A stretch of DNA of 64,000 nt from Lolium rigidum (lineage: Eukaryota; Streptophyta; Magnoliopsida; Poales; Poaceae): the NCBI RefSeq assembly GCF_022539505.1, contig NC_061510.1:272747687-272811686 (forward strand), given 5' to 3'. Position 1 is the stretch's first letter; every line of letters starts with the position of its first letter. The position numbers and the translations under genes were made by a program. This document shows, one piece after another, positions 10,207-21,572 of the stretch. The notes below the pieces were generated by a model that was given only the letters and a program-made list of their open reading frames with translations, had not been told where the DNA came from and searched no databases.

Positions 10207-11456
10207 GTATATTTTTTTTCTTTAAATGGACGAAAATCACCCCAACTTCTGCATTCAAGGGATGCATACGACTTTCTTATTAAATTATTCACATCACCTT
10301 ACAAAATCAATAGAAGATATCAAACTTGAAGCCACCTTGCTAAATCTACGGAGGGATGAAGGGGGTGACAAAACACCAACTCACATCATCCAAAACACCA
10401 AATGACTTCCCAAGCCGCCCAATAGCAGGTGAGAAGTACATACAGTCAAGCAGACTCTCAGCGCACGCCAACGCACACGCCACAAAAAGTTGCTACCGCC
10501 GTCTTCCCTGACCCCATCTTCAAGAGGGATTATCGCATTAACCTTGCAAGGCCTGTCGCCGATGCCACCAAGACGCCAGACGACTCCCCATCCTGCACGC
10601 ATACATCATCCCACATCCATCGTCGATGCCCCACAGCACCATGCCACCGAGACTCAGCGCCATCGATGCGGTAGATGAATACCACTCCACCAACATCCGC
10701 CAACATCCAGCAGCTGCTCCAAAAACGATGCCCCAAGAGGTAGAACGATGCAGGGAGCGCCGCCATCATCCGATCCGGGAGACCCAGATCTAGGGTTTCG
10801 CCCGGAGCAGCACGAGTGGGTAGATGCAGGCTGCGACGACGATGCCTTCCAGAAGGTTACGACGTGTGACGCCGCCATCGCCCGCCAAGACCGGAGTCGG
10901 AGCACGGTTTCACCGGCAGCCGCGCATCCCCAACTCGCTGAGTGTAGTGCCGAGGCAAGCAAAGATGGCGCCTCCTTGAGCCACCACCGCCGTCTCTCAG
11001 TGGCCGTGTCCGCATAGAGGACACCGTCGCGCCACCGCCGTCAGATCCATGCCCGCTAGCCTAGATCCGACCATCGATCCTCCCCTCCTCCCCGCAGGGG
11101 TCGGCCGAGCAGCCACCACAACCCTTGCCTCCCTCGACCCGCGCCGCCCGGAGATGCGCTACCACTGTCGCCCGTCGCGTCACCGCAGCAGGCCATGCCC
11201 GAGCCGCGCCACGCCCTGTCCCGGGGGAAGCTTCCCACGCCCATCCACCCGAGTCAGAGAACGAGAGGGCCTCGCCGCCACCGACGCCGACCGGGCTTTG
11301 CCCGGCCGCGCCCTCAGGCAGTGGCGAGGGAGGAGAGGGGAGGGTAGGGGCGACCTGGCGGTGGCGGGATCTAGGGTTTCCCCCTGGTCGCCGCGTGGGG
11401 GCGACGCAGGAGGAAGAGAGTGGGGCCAGTCGCTATTTCTAGAGGAGATCTAATGC
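10207..11456 (-). mobile_element. LINE-like or other poly-A retroelement insertion, 1.25 kb
   Basis: CACCTAC occurs at 10200-10206 and again at 11457-11463, framing a 1250-bp segment with a T-run at its left edge ('attttttttc', the A-tail when read on the minus strand) and a GC-rich far end (11000-11450) like a 5' untranslated region. The duplicated segment near 43300 has one CACCTAC and no insertion, which supports an insertion here. A related sequence lies at 44401-45115, also minus-oriented and T-headed, sharing the 'aaatcgatgcc', 'gatccgggaagcccaga' and 'gatgccttc' blocks. No reverse transcriptase is visible. The long GC-rich reading frames (10429-11453 and antisense) have no recognisable domains. 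The class is tentative. Confidence 0.5.
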
Positions 11457-11600
11457 CACCTACCTGGGTGCGCCACACGACAACATTATTTAAAAGTTTA
11501 CTCACTCCAAATAATGGTTGGAATCTGAAATTTCCCTACCGTGGTTGGTAAAAACAAGCCTAATGTTTGACACTTTGACCTATCAGAGTTATTGTTCATA

Positions 11601-11820
11601 CTCACTCCGTTGCATATTACTCTCTATATAAGATTTGGCCAAAGTTAAATTTTATAATCTTTGGTCAATTATCCATAATAAAATGGTATGATAGTATATT
11701 GCATTCCGATATTAATGAAATTATTTTAATTTTGTGAATAATAATATAGTTTCATATATAACTGATCAGATTTGATAAATTTGACTTTAACCAAACCCAG
11801 GAATTGCGAAACAGATGAAG
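11601..11820. mobile_element. Stowaway-like (Tc1/Mariner) MITE
   Basis: Begins CTCACTCCGTTGCATATTA, ends with the loosely inverted 'gaattgcgaaacagatgaag', and is flanked by TA on both sides (11599-11600, 11821-11822). It contains the 'ttggccaaagtt...tttggtcaa' and 'aaatttgacttt' blocks usual in grass Stowaways. 220 bp, non-coding. The copy-2 segment has a Stowaway-like start at a comparable place (about 43308), so an insertion here may predate the duplication. Confidence 0.7.
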
Positions 11821-12640
11821 TATTGCGGGTAAACACCACCAATCTTAAACTGCGTAAATACACATAGTTATCTGCCTTCTCTCCATCATTAGCTGGCATT
11901 GTTGTCTAATCCACACTACGGGAAAGATACGGCATAGATTGTGCCAACGACCACCGTTGGCACACCGTTGTCGGAAAAGCTCTGGTCGAGGTAGGTAAGT
12001 TGGTCGTTGGCACAGACCGGTCGTCGGTACAAACTGTTGTGTCGACGGCTTTACCCTCGGCATAGTATTTCAAAATTTTCAAAATTATTTTAAAAAAATT
12101 CAAATTATCTTTTTTGAAAAATATAAAACATTTTTTTATTTGTCTATGCCGATAGCATTTTAAAAAATTTCAATTTTTTTTCACTTTTCTTCTTCTTCTT
12201 TTTTACTTGTTAATCTTTCACAATGACAATTTTAACTCTAAGTACACCTAATCTTATGTCAAATTGCATTTGTGGTCAAACTTTTCAGTTGGTCATCCAT
12301 GCTCACACTAGTTCCATATCAATCATATTAACCCTTTGACCGTGATACCACACCTCTATATTTTTGAATTATAAACAGTTACTTAAGTAAACAATAATAA
12401 ATATATAAAAATAATAATAATAATATAGAATTTGAAAAACAACTAAATGACTTTATTTTTTATCTTTTTATTTAAAATGGAATAATTAATATCTGTAAAT
12501 GCAAATTTGGCAAATAATATGTCCAAATTGATCAGAAAAATGAGAGGAATACAAATATGACATCCATATCATCTTTTGAACCTAAAAAGTTATTTTACCC
12601 AAAAATCATGAGCATTAGATCAAGTACCTCTAGTTTAAAT

Positions 12641-12884
12641 ATGATCGACTTTATCGGAAATACGGTGAGAAACGGCCTCGTTATGGCATAGTTTGGCGAA
12701 ACGGTGTCATATTTAGCACGTGTGTGGGCCCTAGGATGAGAAACAAGACCCCGGACGTGGATTTCTAATCCGGTCCACGGGCGACCATTTTTAATTTTTA
12801 GTGTGCTCAAACATTTTTTTTGTGAAGCAGCTATATGGGGCGCATTTTAGTATGACGCGAAACCTCCATGCGGTCATAGTAGAC
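12641..12884 (+). repeat. Part-unit of CACTA-1 tandem array, left of Copia insertion
   Basis: The segment with 'gtgtgtgggccctaggatg', 'gatttctaatccg' and 'gtgaagcagct' matches the corresponding part of each unit at 21573-24063. The Copia element at 12885 interrupts the array here with the TSD TAGAC, itself part of the repeat unit ('gtagaccacctacgcacc'). Confidence 0.85.
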
Positions 12885-14664
12885 TGAAGGAGATATGCCC
12901 TAGAGGCAATAATAAAGTGGTTATTATTTATATCTTTATGTTTATGATAAATGTTTATATATCATGCTATAATTGTATTAACCGAAACATTAGTACATGT
13001 GTGATATGTAGACAACAAAGAAGTCCCTAGTATGCCTCTTAAATTAGCTTGTTGATTAATGGATGATTAGTTTCATAATCATGAACATTGGATGCTATTA
13101 ATAACAAGGTTATATCATTATATGAATGATGTAATGGACACACCCAATTAAGCGTAGCATAAGATCTCGTCATTAAGTTATTTGCTATAAGCTTTTGATA
13201 CATAGTTACCTAGTCCTTATGACCATGAGATCATGTAAATCACTTATACCGGAAAGGTACTTTGATTACACCAAACGTCACTGCGTAAATGGGTGGTTAT
13301 AAAGGTGGGATTAAGTATCCGGAAAGTATGAGTTGAGGCATATGGATCAACAGTGGGATTTGTCCATCCCGATGACGGATAGATATACTCTGGGCCCTCT
13401 CGGTGGAATGTCGTCTAAATGTCTTGCAAGCATATGAATGAGTTCATAAGAGACCACATACCACGGTACGAGTAAAGAGTACTTGTCGGGAGACGAGGTT
13501 GAACAAGGTATAGAGTGATACCGATGATCAAACCTCGGACAAGTAAAATATCGCGTGACAAAGGGAATTGGTATCGTATGTGAATGGTTCATTCGATCAC
13601 TGAAGTCATCGTTGAATATGTGGGAGCCATTATGGATCTCCGGATCCCGCTATTGGTTATTGGTCGGAGAGAGTACTCAACCATGTCCGCATAGTTCGCG
13701 AACCGTAGGGTGACACACTTAAGGTTTGATGTTGAAATGGTAGAACTTGAATATGGAATGGAGTTCGAAGTTTTGTTCGAAGTCCCGGATGAGATCCCGG
13801 ACATCACGAGGAGTTCCGGAATGGTCCGGAGAATAAGATTCATATATAGGAAGTCATATTCCAAGTTTGGAAATGATCCGGTGCATTTATGGCAGGTTCT
13901 AGAAGGTTCTAGAAAAGTTCGGAAGAATAGCACTATGGAAGGTGGAGTCCCGGAGGGACTCCACTAGCATGGCCGGCCAGCCCTAAGGGGAAAGAATCCC
14001 AGGTGGATCCACCCATGGTGGCCGGCCACCCCACCTAAGGAAAAGGTGGGAGTCCCACCTTGGGTAGGACTCCCTCCTTGAGTAGGTTTCCCACCTTTGG
14101 GAAGTTTTGGTGTTGGGGTCTTATTCGAAGACTTGGACTACAACTCTTGGGGCTTCCACCTATATAATGAGGGGCATAGGGGAGAGGGCCGGCCACCACA
14201 GAGCCATAGCTTGGCCGCACCCCTTGAGGCCGGCCACCCCCTCTCCCAAACCCTAGCCGCCCCCTCTCTCCTCCACCTCTGCCGCACGCTTAGCGAAGCT
14301 CCGCCGGAGTTCTCCATCGCCACCGCCACCACGCCGTCGTGCTGCCGGATTCAAGGAGGAGCTACTACTTCCGCTGCCCGCTGGAACGGGGAGAAGGACG
14401 TCGTCTTCATCAACACCGAACGTGTGACCGAGTACGGAGGTGCTGCCCGATCGTGGCACCGTGATCAAGATCTTCTACGCGCTTTTGCAAGCGGCAAGTG
14501 ATCGTCTACCGCAGCAATAAGAGCCTACTCTTATAGGCTTTGGAAATCTTCAAGGGTTAGTCTCGTTCATCCCCTCGTTGCTCCCATCTTCTAGATTGCA
14601 TCTTGGCTTGGATTGCGTGTTCGCGGTAGGAAAATTTTTGTTTTCTATGCAACGTTATCCTACA
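12885..14664 (+). repeat. 5' LTR of Copia element
   Basis: TGAAGGAGATATGCC...ATCCTACA, 1780 bp, near-identical to 19789-21567. A likely promoter lies near 'cacctatataatgaggggc' (14157-14175), a good TATA box upstream of a GC-rich leader. Reading frames such as 14097-14501 belong to the LTR leader and are not genes. Confidence 0.94.
14157..14175 (+). promoter_or_regulatory. TATA box of Copia LTR promoter
   Basis: 'cctatataatgagg' is a plant-type TATA element inside the LTR, followed by a GC-rich transcribed leader. The same element is present in the 3' LTR near 21062-21075. The position within the LTR is the basis for this call; transcription was not tested. Confidence 0.55.
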
Positions 14665-14667
14665 GAG

Positions 14668-14679
14668 TGGTATCGAGCC
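14668..14679 (+). other. Primer-binding site of Copia element
   Basis: TGGTATCGAGCC starts 3 bp after the LTR and resembles TGGTATCAGAGCC, the initiator-tRNA-Met site used by plant Copia elements, with a CAG/CG-type difference. Confidence 0.8.
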
Positions 14680-16140
14680 GTGTCTATGCATAGATGGTTG
14701 CACGAGTAGAACACAATGGTTTTGTGGGCGTTGATGCTCTTGTTATCTTTAGTTGAGTACTTTGCATCTTTATGGCATAGTGGGATGAAGCGGCTCGGAC
14801 TAACTTTACATGACCGCGTTCATGAGACTTGTTCCTCGTTCGACATGCAACTTGTATTGCATAAGAGGCTTTGCGGGTGTCTGTCTCTCCTACTATAGTA
14901 AAGATTCAATTTACTCTTCTATTGACAACACTAGTATCACCGTTGTGGTTCATGTTCGTAGGTAGATTAGATCTTACTCGAAAACCCTAAACCACGTAAA
15001 ATATGCAAACCAAATTAGAGACGTCTAACTTGTTTTTGCAGGGTTTGGTGATGTGATATGGCCATGATGTGATGATTAATATGTATGAGATGATCATTAT
15101 TGTATTGTGGCAACCGGCAGGAGCCTTATGGTTGTCTTTAAATTTCATGTTGAGTAGTATTTCAAAGTAGTTGTAATAGTTGCTACATGAGGTGCACAAC
15201 CATGAAGACGGCGCCATGAACCTTGACGCTACGCCGACGATGATGGAGATCATGCCCGTTGATGATGGAGATCATGTCCGTGCTTTAGAGATGAAGATCG
15301 AAGGCGCAAAGACAAAAGGGCCATATGATATCACATATGAACTGCATGTGATGTTAATCCTTTTATGCATCTTATTTTGCTTAGATCGCGACGGTAGCAT
15401 TATAAGATGATCCCTCACATTAATATCAAGATAATAAAGTGTTCTCCCCTAGTATGCACCGTTGTACAGTTCGTCGTTTCGAAGCATCTCGTGATGATCG
15501 GATGTGATAGACTCAACGTTCACATACAACGGGTGTAAGCCATGTTGCACACGCGGAATACTTGGGTTTGCTTGACGAGCCTAGCATGTACAGACATGGC
15601 CTCGGGACAACGGAAACCGAAAGGTTGAACACGAGTCATATGGATGATATGATCAACATGTTGATGTTCACCATTGAAGCTACATCATCTCACGTGATGA
15701 TCGGTTTTGGTGTAGTGGATTTAGATCGTGTACCACTTAACAACTATGAGGGATGTTGTATTAAGTGGGAGTTCATTAGTAATTAGATTAAAACATGAAC
15801 TAATTATCATAAACATAGTCACGGGTAGTATTTTGAATTAATTTTGTAGTATTGGCATCCGTTTTTCTACTATGTGCTAGTCTTGTTATTGAGATAGAAA
15901 TACTGTTAAAATCTGATAAGAAACTTTACGGATTGGTACCGTATTGTTAATGAATCAAGAATTGATTAAGTCCTATTGCAAACTTTTAGTAAACCTCACA
16001 TTTTTGATTCAAAGAGCTATGGTTTCAATTAGTACCGAAAGTTATCTTGTCTCCGTCAAACTTGAAGTTCAAATCTGTTTGAAAAGTAAGGAGCTGAAAA
16101 TTTAGTTTTCAGAAATAATCAAGGTATAAGATATATGTGA

Positions 16141-16277
16141 TATCTAAGACCTTATTGCAAGATGATAGAATATAATTTGGTGAGACTACATGAACTCATA
16201 AGTTTTATTTATCTAAGACCTTATTGCAAGATGATAGAATATAATTTGGTGAGACTACATGAACTCATAAGTTTTAT
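16141..16277 (+). repeat. 69-bp tandem duplication inside the Copia interior
   Basis: The segment beginning 'tatctaagaccttattgc' at 16141 is repeated exactly, beginning again at 16210, through 'actcataagttttat'. Two perfect copies in an otherwise heavily mutated interior indicate a late duplication by slippage or unequal exchange. Confidence 0.92.
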
Positions 16278-19198
16278 GGGAATGTACGAAGGTTGAAGAC
16301 GCAAGGCGTCACAATCCTCCAACTATTGGGGCACTAACGATATTCGCATATCCATGAAGTGATTGTCCTTAGTATGCACCGTTGCTAAGACTCGTCGTTT
16401 CGAAGCATCACGTGATGATCGGGTGTTATAGATTCTACGTGTGCTTACAACGGGTACAAGCCAGATTTGCACATGCGAATACTGAGGTTAAACTTTACGA
16501 GCCTAGCATGTACAAACATGGTCTCGGAAAGTCGTCATGATATGATGGATAAAATTATGAGTGAAATTGTTCATCATATTACAAGGTTACTAATAGTGAA
16601 ATCCGGAACACTTTTCATATGATGATCAACTTCAAAGTAAGAACCTCAAGGTTATTGGTATTTGACCAACAAACCTAGATGTTAATGATGTTGAAGTGTT
16701 TTCTGAATAATGAGGAAAGTTAAAAGAGAAACTGCAAAAGATATTTTGGCAAAAAGAAAAGAAAAGACTAGAAAGTCTAGCTCAGGTGTATATAAATGAT
16801 ATACATGTTATGGTTGTATTCCTAGTTAAGTCACACTAAGAAATTCTTGGGTATTAGTACTATATTGGTTGGTATGAAGTGTCATACAAAACAACGCAAT
16901 ACAAGAATACAATGGCCTAAGTGACTGACAAGGAATATGATAGGAATGCACGACTGGAACAAAATAAAGTGTTATTACGTTCGTCGTTCATTCTATCTAG
17001 CCCTTAGAATTTATAATAAAGAACTTAATAATTGTTATTTTGCTCTGGTCAAATGAAAACAATAAGTTGTTCAAATTATGACATTACTCCATATACGATG
17101 GATAAGTTATTATAAATCTTAATGGTGAAACACACATACATAACACTGACGCTAAAATGCCATAAGGCAAATGATTTGAATTCCACTTATTTGTGGAACC
17201 GCCATTTAGGTCATGTTAGAAAGGAACGCATGAAGGAACTCCATGCAAATGGATTTTTGGAGTCACTTGATTTTTGAATCATTTGACGCTTGCAAATCTT
17301 TTCTAAAGAGAATGATTAAAATACCGTTCATAGGCCAAGAGTTGAACGGGCAACTAACTTAGTGGAAAAATACATGATGATGTATATGGTTCACTGGGCA
17401 TAGTTGTGTGCGGGAGATTCTTATACTTCATGAAAACTTTCAACAATGAATTGAGTATATATGTGGATATATTCAATAAGGAAGAAGATTGAAACATTTG
17501 AATGGATTCAAATAAATTTCAGCATGAAGTGGAAATCATCGTAATAGAAAAGTCAAATATCTATGATTGGATCATGGTGAAAATATTTGAATTACGAGTT
17601 TTAGCGAACATCTAAGAGAGTCATGAAATTGTTCTACAACTCACATTTCTTGGAGTATCACAATGATGATATAGTATCCGAGAGATGTATCCAAACCTTG
17701 TTGGATTAATGATGAGATAAAATATTATGATGCCATTATATTTTTGTGGATTATGCTTTAGTGACTACCGCTTTTTACACTAAATAGAGCATCATCATGA
17801 TCCGTTGAAATGACACCATACGAGTTATGGCATGGGTATGAACCCTGATAGTCTTTTCTTAAATTTTGGTATGCATAGCATAAGTAAATAAGTTTACAAC
17901 CAAAATCGGATAAATGTCTTTGTTGGTTATCCCAGAGATTTGATTGGGAATTCTTCCCACAAGACAAAGACAAAAGTGTTTGTCAATGTTTCTTATTTCC
18001 GAGAAATTGTTTCTAGCGAAGTATTTGAGTGGGAGGACAATAGAACTTGATAAGGTTTATGAACCCGAGCATAATGATCAGAGTAGCACAAGCATCGGAA
18101 TTGGTTTCGGAAGTGGCCACGACGATCATGGCTCCCATGACTACAAAGTGTTTTAGCCATGGAGATCGAAGTACATATTGAACCTTGTAGGTATGGTTTA
18201 CTTTGTGATCAAATAAATGATTTGTGAACAAAGGATTGATTTTGAACAATGATAAACCAACTACAAACAAAGAAGTTATGATGGGCCCTGACTCCGTTAA
18301 AATGGCTATACGCCATGAAATCCAAGATAGATAAATACTTTTTGAAAGTAAATGGATCTATAGAATTGATGGACTTGGATGAAATATCCTTGAAGAAGCT
18401 CGACTTTTCGAAAAGTTGTTTACGACAAAGTTCAAAGAGTTGACTACGATAAGATTAGATCTTCCGTAGCAATGCTTATAGTCTATGAGGATTATTCTAG
18501 TAATCGCTACATATTTCTTTTATGAGATATGCTAGTAGGATGGCAAAATACATTACTTAACATAAGTGTGTAGTAAAGGTGTATACAAGATACAACCAAA
18601 AGTTTTGCTGGTCCGTGGAATACCAGATAGGTATACGAACTTCAATTGGATGAAGTAAGTATTGCGGAGTTGGAATCTTTACCAGATGAAATAGTCAAAG
18701 AGTTTTTGATTTCATCAGAGACGATGAAGAGGCTTGCATTTGCAAGAAATTAAGTGGGAGCGCTAAGACACATTTATAATACTTTATGTAGGTGACATAT
18801 AGTTAGTTATAAATGATGTAATTATATACTTGATTAAAAGGTTTCATTGAGAAATTAATTTCAATGAAAGGATATGGACTAAAACATATCTAGTGTCAAG
18901 ATCTATGAAGATAGATTGAAACACAAAATAAGTTTAAGTCAAAGTACATAGAATGGATATTGAAAATAGTTCAATATAGAAATATTAAGAAAATATTCTT
19001 GTCATGTGAAGTTTTAACAAGACTTGAGTGTATCCGACACTCAATGAGTAAAAACACATGAGTGATTATAGATCACGAATAATATGTACACAATCAGATA
19101 TCATGTGCTATAAAGTGTTATGAGCATATACCAGAATGATTCATATGATGATCATTGGACGACAGTAAGAATATCCTTGAGTACTTTAGAAGAACTAA

Positions 19199-19234
<36 letters not shown>
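19199..19234. repeat. (TA)n microsatellite
   Basis: About 17 uninterrupted AT dinucleotides in the 3' part of the Copia interior. Confidence 0.97.
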
Positions 19235-19238
<4 letters not shown>

Positions 19239-19777
19239 ATGAAGAAATGACAAACAAATCGCTGTAAGGTGTTACACCGATATTGGTTTTGTCACATATA
19301 AAATATAATTTCAATCTCAAATTAGATTAAGTGTTGTTTAAAAGGTAGCACAATGAGCTAGAAATTGTCTATGCTAGATTTAGAAGAGTTCTAAATATTG
19401 TGACGGATTCTACAAAAGAAGGCAGAGTATGTCATTGTTTTGACAATGACAAAGGATGTTAAGTCAAGAGGTTCTTTGAGAACTTGGTGTATTTCCGACA
19501 GAGTCAGAACTTTGAAGCTATATTGTGTGTGACAATATTAGTAACATATTTCAAACCGCGGAATTAAGGTTCCACCAAAAGACCAAACATATTTAATGCC
19601 GACTCATTTGGAAAAGAGTGATGCGTTGAGACGCAAATGAATTACAAAATACATACGTTTCTGAGCGTGTCAGATCCGTTGACTAAAAACCTCTCCCGTG
19701 AGCAATACATGATAAAGCACCATAAGGCCAAGGTGTTATATCTTTACAAATGTAAACTAGATTATTGACTCTAGTGC

Positions 19778-19787
19778 AAGTGGGAGA
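19778..19787 (+). other. Polypurine tract of Copia element
   Basis: AAGTGGGAGA lies immediately before the 3' LTR, matching the position and sequence type usual in Angela/BARE elements. Confidence 0.8.
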
Positions 19788-19788
19788 T

Positions 19789-21567
19789 CGAAGGAGATAT
19801 GCCCTAGAGGCAATAATAAAGTGGTTATTATTTATATCTTTATGTTTATGATAAATGTTTATATATCATGCTATAATTGTATTAACCGAAACATTAGTAC
19901 ATGTGTGATATGTAGACAACAAAGAAGTCCCTAGTATGCCTCTTAAACTAGCTTGTTGATTAATGGATGATTAGTTTCATAATCATGAACATTGGATGTT
20001 ATTAATAACAAGGTTATATCATTATATGAATGATGTAATGGACACACCCAATTAAGCGTAGCATAAGATCTCGTCATTAAGTTATTTGCTATAAGCTTTT
20101 GATACATAGTTACCTAGTCCTTATGACCATGAGATCATGTAAATCACTTATACCGGAAAGGTACTTTGATTACACCAAACGTCACCGCGTAAATGGGTGG
20201 TTATAAAGGTGGGATTAAGTATCCGGAAAGTATGAGTTGAGGCATATGGATCAACGAGTGGGATTTGTCCATCCCGATGACGGATAGATATACTCTGGGC
20301 CCTCTCGGTGGAATGTCGTCTAAATGTCTTGCAAGCATATGAATGAGTTCATAAGAGACCACATACCACGGTACGAGTAAAGAGTACTTGTCGGAGACGA
20401 GGTTGAACAAGGTATAGAGTGATACCGATGATCAAACCTCGGACAAGTAAAATATCGCGTGACAAAGGGAATTGGTATCGTATGTGAATGGTTCATTCGA
20501 TCACTGAAGTCATCGTTGAATATGTGGGAGCCATTATGAATCTCCAGATCCCGCTATTGGTTATTGGTCGGAGAGAGTACTCAACCATGTCCGCATAGTT
20601 CGCGAACCGTAGGGTGACACACTTAAGGTTTGATGTTGAAATGGTAGAACTTGAATATGGAATGGAGTTCGAAGTTTTGTTCGAAGTCCCGGATGAGATC
20701 CCGGACATCACGAGGAGTTCCGGAATGGTCCGAGAATAAGATTCATATATAGGAAGTCATATTCCAAGTTTGGAAATGATCCGGTGCATTTATGGCAGGT
20801 TCTAGAAGGTTCTAGAAAAGTTCGGAAGAATAGCACTATGGAAGGTGGAGTCCCGGAGGGACTCCACTAGCATGGCCGGCCAGCCCTAAGGGGAAAGAAT
20901 CCCAGGTGGATTCCACCCATGGTGGTCGGCCACCCCACCTAAGGAAAAGGTGGGAGTCCCACCTTGGGTAGGACTCCCTCCTTGAGTAGGTTTCCCACCT
21001 TTGGGAAGTTTTGGTGTTGGGGTCTTATTCGAAGACTTGGACTACAACTCTTGGGGCTTCCACCTATATAATGAGGGGCATAGGGGAGAGAGCCGGCCAC
21101 CACAGAGCCATAGCTTGGCCGCACCCCTTGAGGCCGGCCACCCCCTCTCCCAAACCCTAGCCGCCCCTCTCTCCTCCACCTCTCCCGCACGCTTAGCGAA
21201 GCTCCGCCGGAGTTCTCCATCGCCACCGCCACCACGCCGTCGTGCTGCCGGATTCAAGGAGGAGCTACTACTTCCGCTGCCCGCCGGAACGGGGAGAAGG
21301 ACGTCGTCTTCATCAACACCGAACGTGTGACCGAGTACGGAGGTGCTGCCCGATCGTGGCACCGTGATCAAGATCTTCTACGCGCTTTTGCAAGCGGCAA
21401 GTGATCGTCCATCGCAGCAATAAGAGCCTACTCTTATAGGCTTTGGAAATCTTCAAGGGTTAGTCTCGTTCATCCCCTCGTTGCTCCCATCTTCTAGATT
21501 GCATCTTGGCTTGGATTGCGTGTTCGCGGTAGGAAATTTTTTGTTTTCTATGCAACGTTATCCTACA
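19789..21567 (+). repeat. 3' LTR of Copia element
   Basis: 1779 bp, aligned with 12885-14664. Differences include CAG against CGAG near 20253 (LTR1 near 13350), CCGG/CCG and GGG/GG length changes, and a few substitutions. The LTRs are far better conserved than the interior, which suggests that the element was already defective when it last moved, using proteins from another copy. Confidence 0.94.
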
Positions 21568-21572
21568 TAGAC

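Larger units (their letters stand above)
9323..11913. repeat. Duplicated low-copy segment, copy 1, left part
   Basis: Blocks here match 42430-43990 in the same order and orientation: around 9350-9420 ('acatgcatgcg', 'gcaatgcagaaccag', 'cgggtc') against 42470-42535; 10125-10206 ('ctggtcagccagtaat', 'atggtttcaagcatcacctac') against 43218-43300; and 11845-11913 ('aaatacacatagttatctgcc', 'agctggcat') against 43918-43970. Between the blocks copy 1 carries its own insertions (foldback MITE, LINE-like element, Stowaway). 9426-9625 and 10006-10124 are AT-rich and otherwise unassigned. No gene is recognised. Confidence 0.7.
14680..19777 (+). pseudogene. Degenerate Copia gag-pol polyprotein
   Basis: No long ORF survives, but scattered translations show the usual Copia order on the plus strand. 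Near 17190-17270 is a GAG-pre-integrase block (LWNRHLGHVRKERMKELH). Near 17815-17835 is PYELWHG, the integrase C-terminal landmark, followed by VFVGYPRD near 17920-17945. Near 18785-18800 is LYVGDI, the reverse-transcriptase YVDD box with D changed to G and a stop after it. Near 19620-19690 are relics of the RNase H/C-terminal region ('DPLTKNL'). Stops and frameshifts are frequent throughout, so the element cannot make its own proteins. An imperfect internal duplication links 15440-15605 with 16360-16530. Confidence 0.8.
12885..21567 (+). mobile_element. Full-length Copia retrotransposon (Angela/BARE-like), decayed
   Basis: 8.68 kb between LTRs of 1780 and 1779 bp (12885-14664, 19789-21567), flanked by TAGAC on both sides (12880-12884, 21568-21572). 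The LTRs hold 'gagatatgccctagaggcaataataaa', the signature start of the Angela/BARE group (shown in parts here), and end CCTACA. A tRNA-iMet-like primer-binding site follows the 5' LTR, and 'aagtgggaga' precedes the 3' LTR. The polyprotein is riddled with stops. The first base of the 3' LTR is C, not T. It is nested in the tandem array of CACTA-1. Confidence 0.93.

Noticed and set aside
10429..11453. GC-rich frames of 80-134 codons
   Set aside because: Part of the LINE-like insertion's GC-rich end; no conserved domain and overlapping on both strands.
15562..15786. Possible small genes inside the Copia interior
   Set aside because: Plus-strand remnants of gag-pol broken by stops; no independent gene features.
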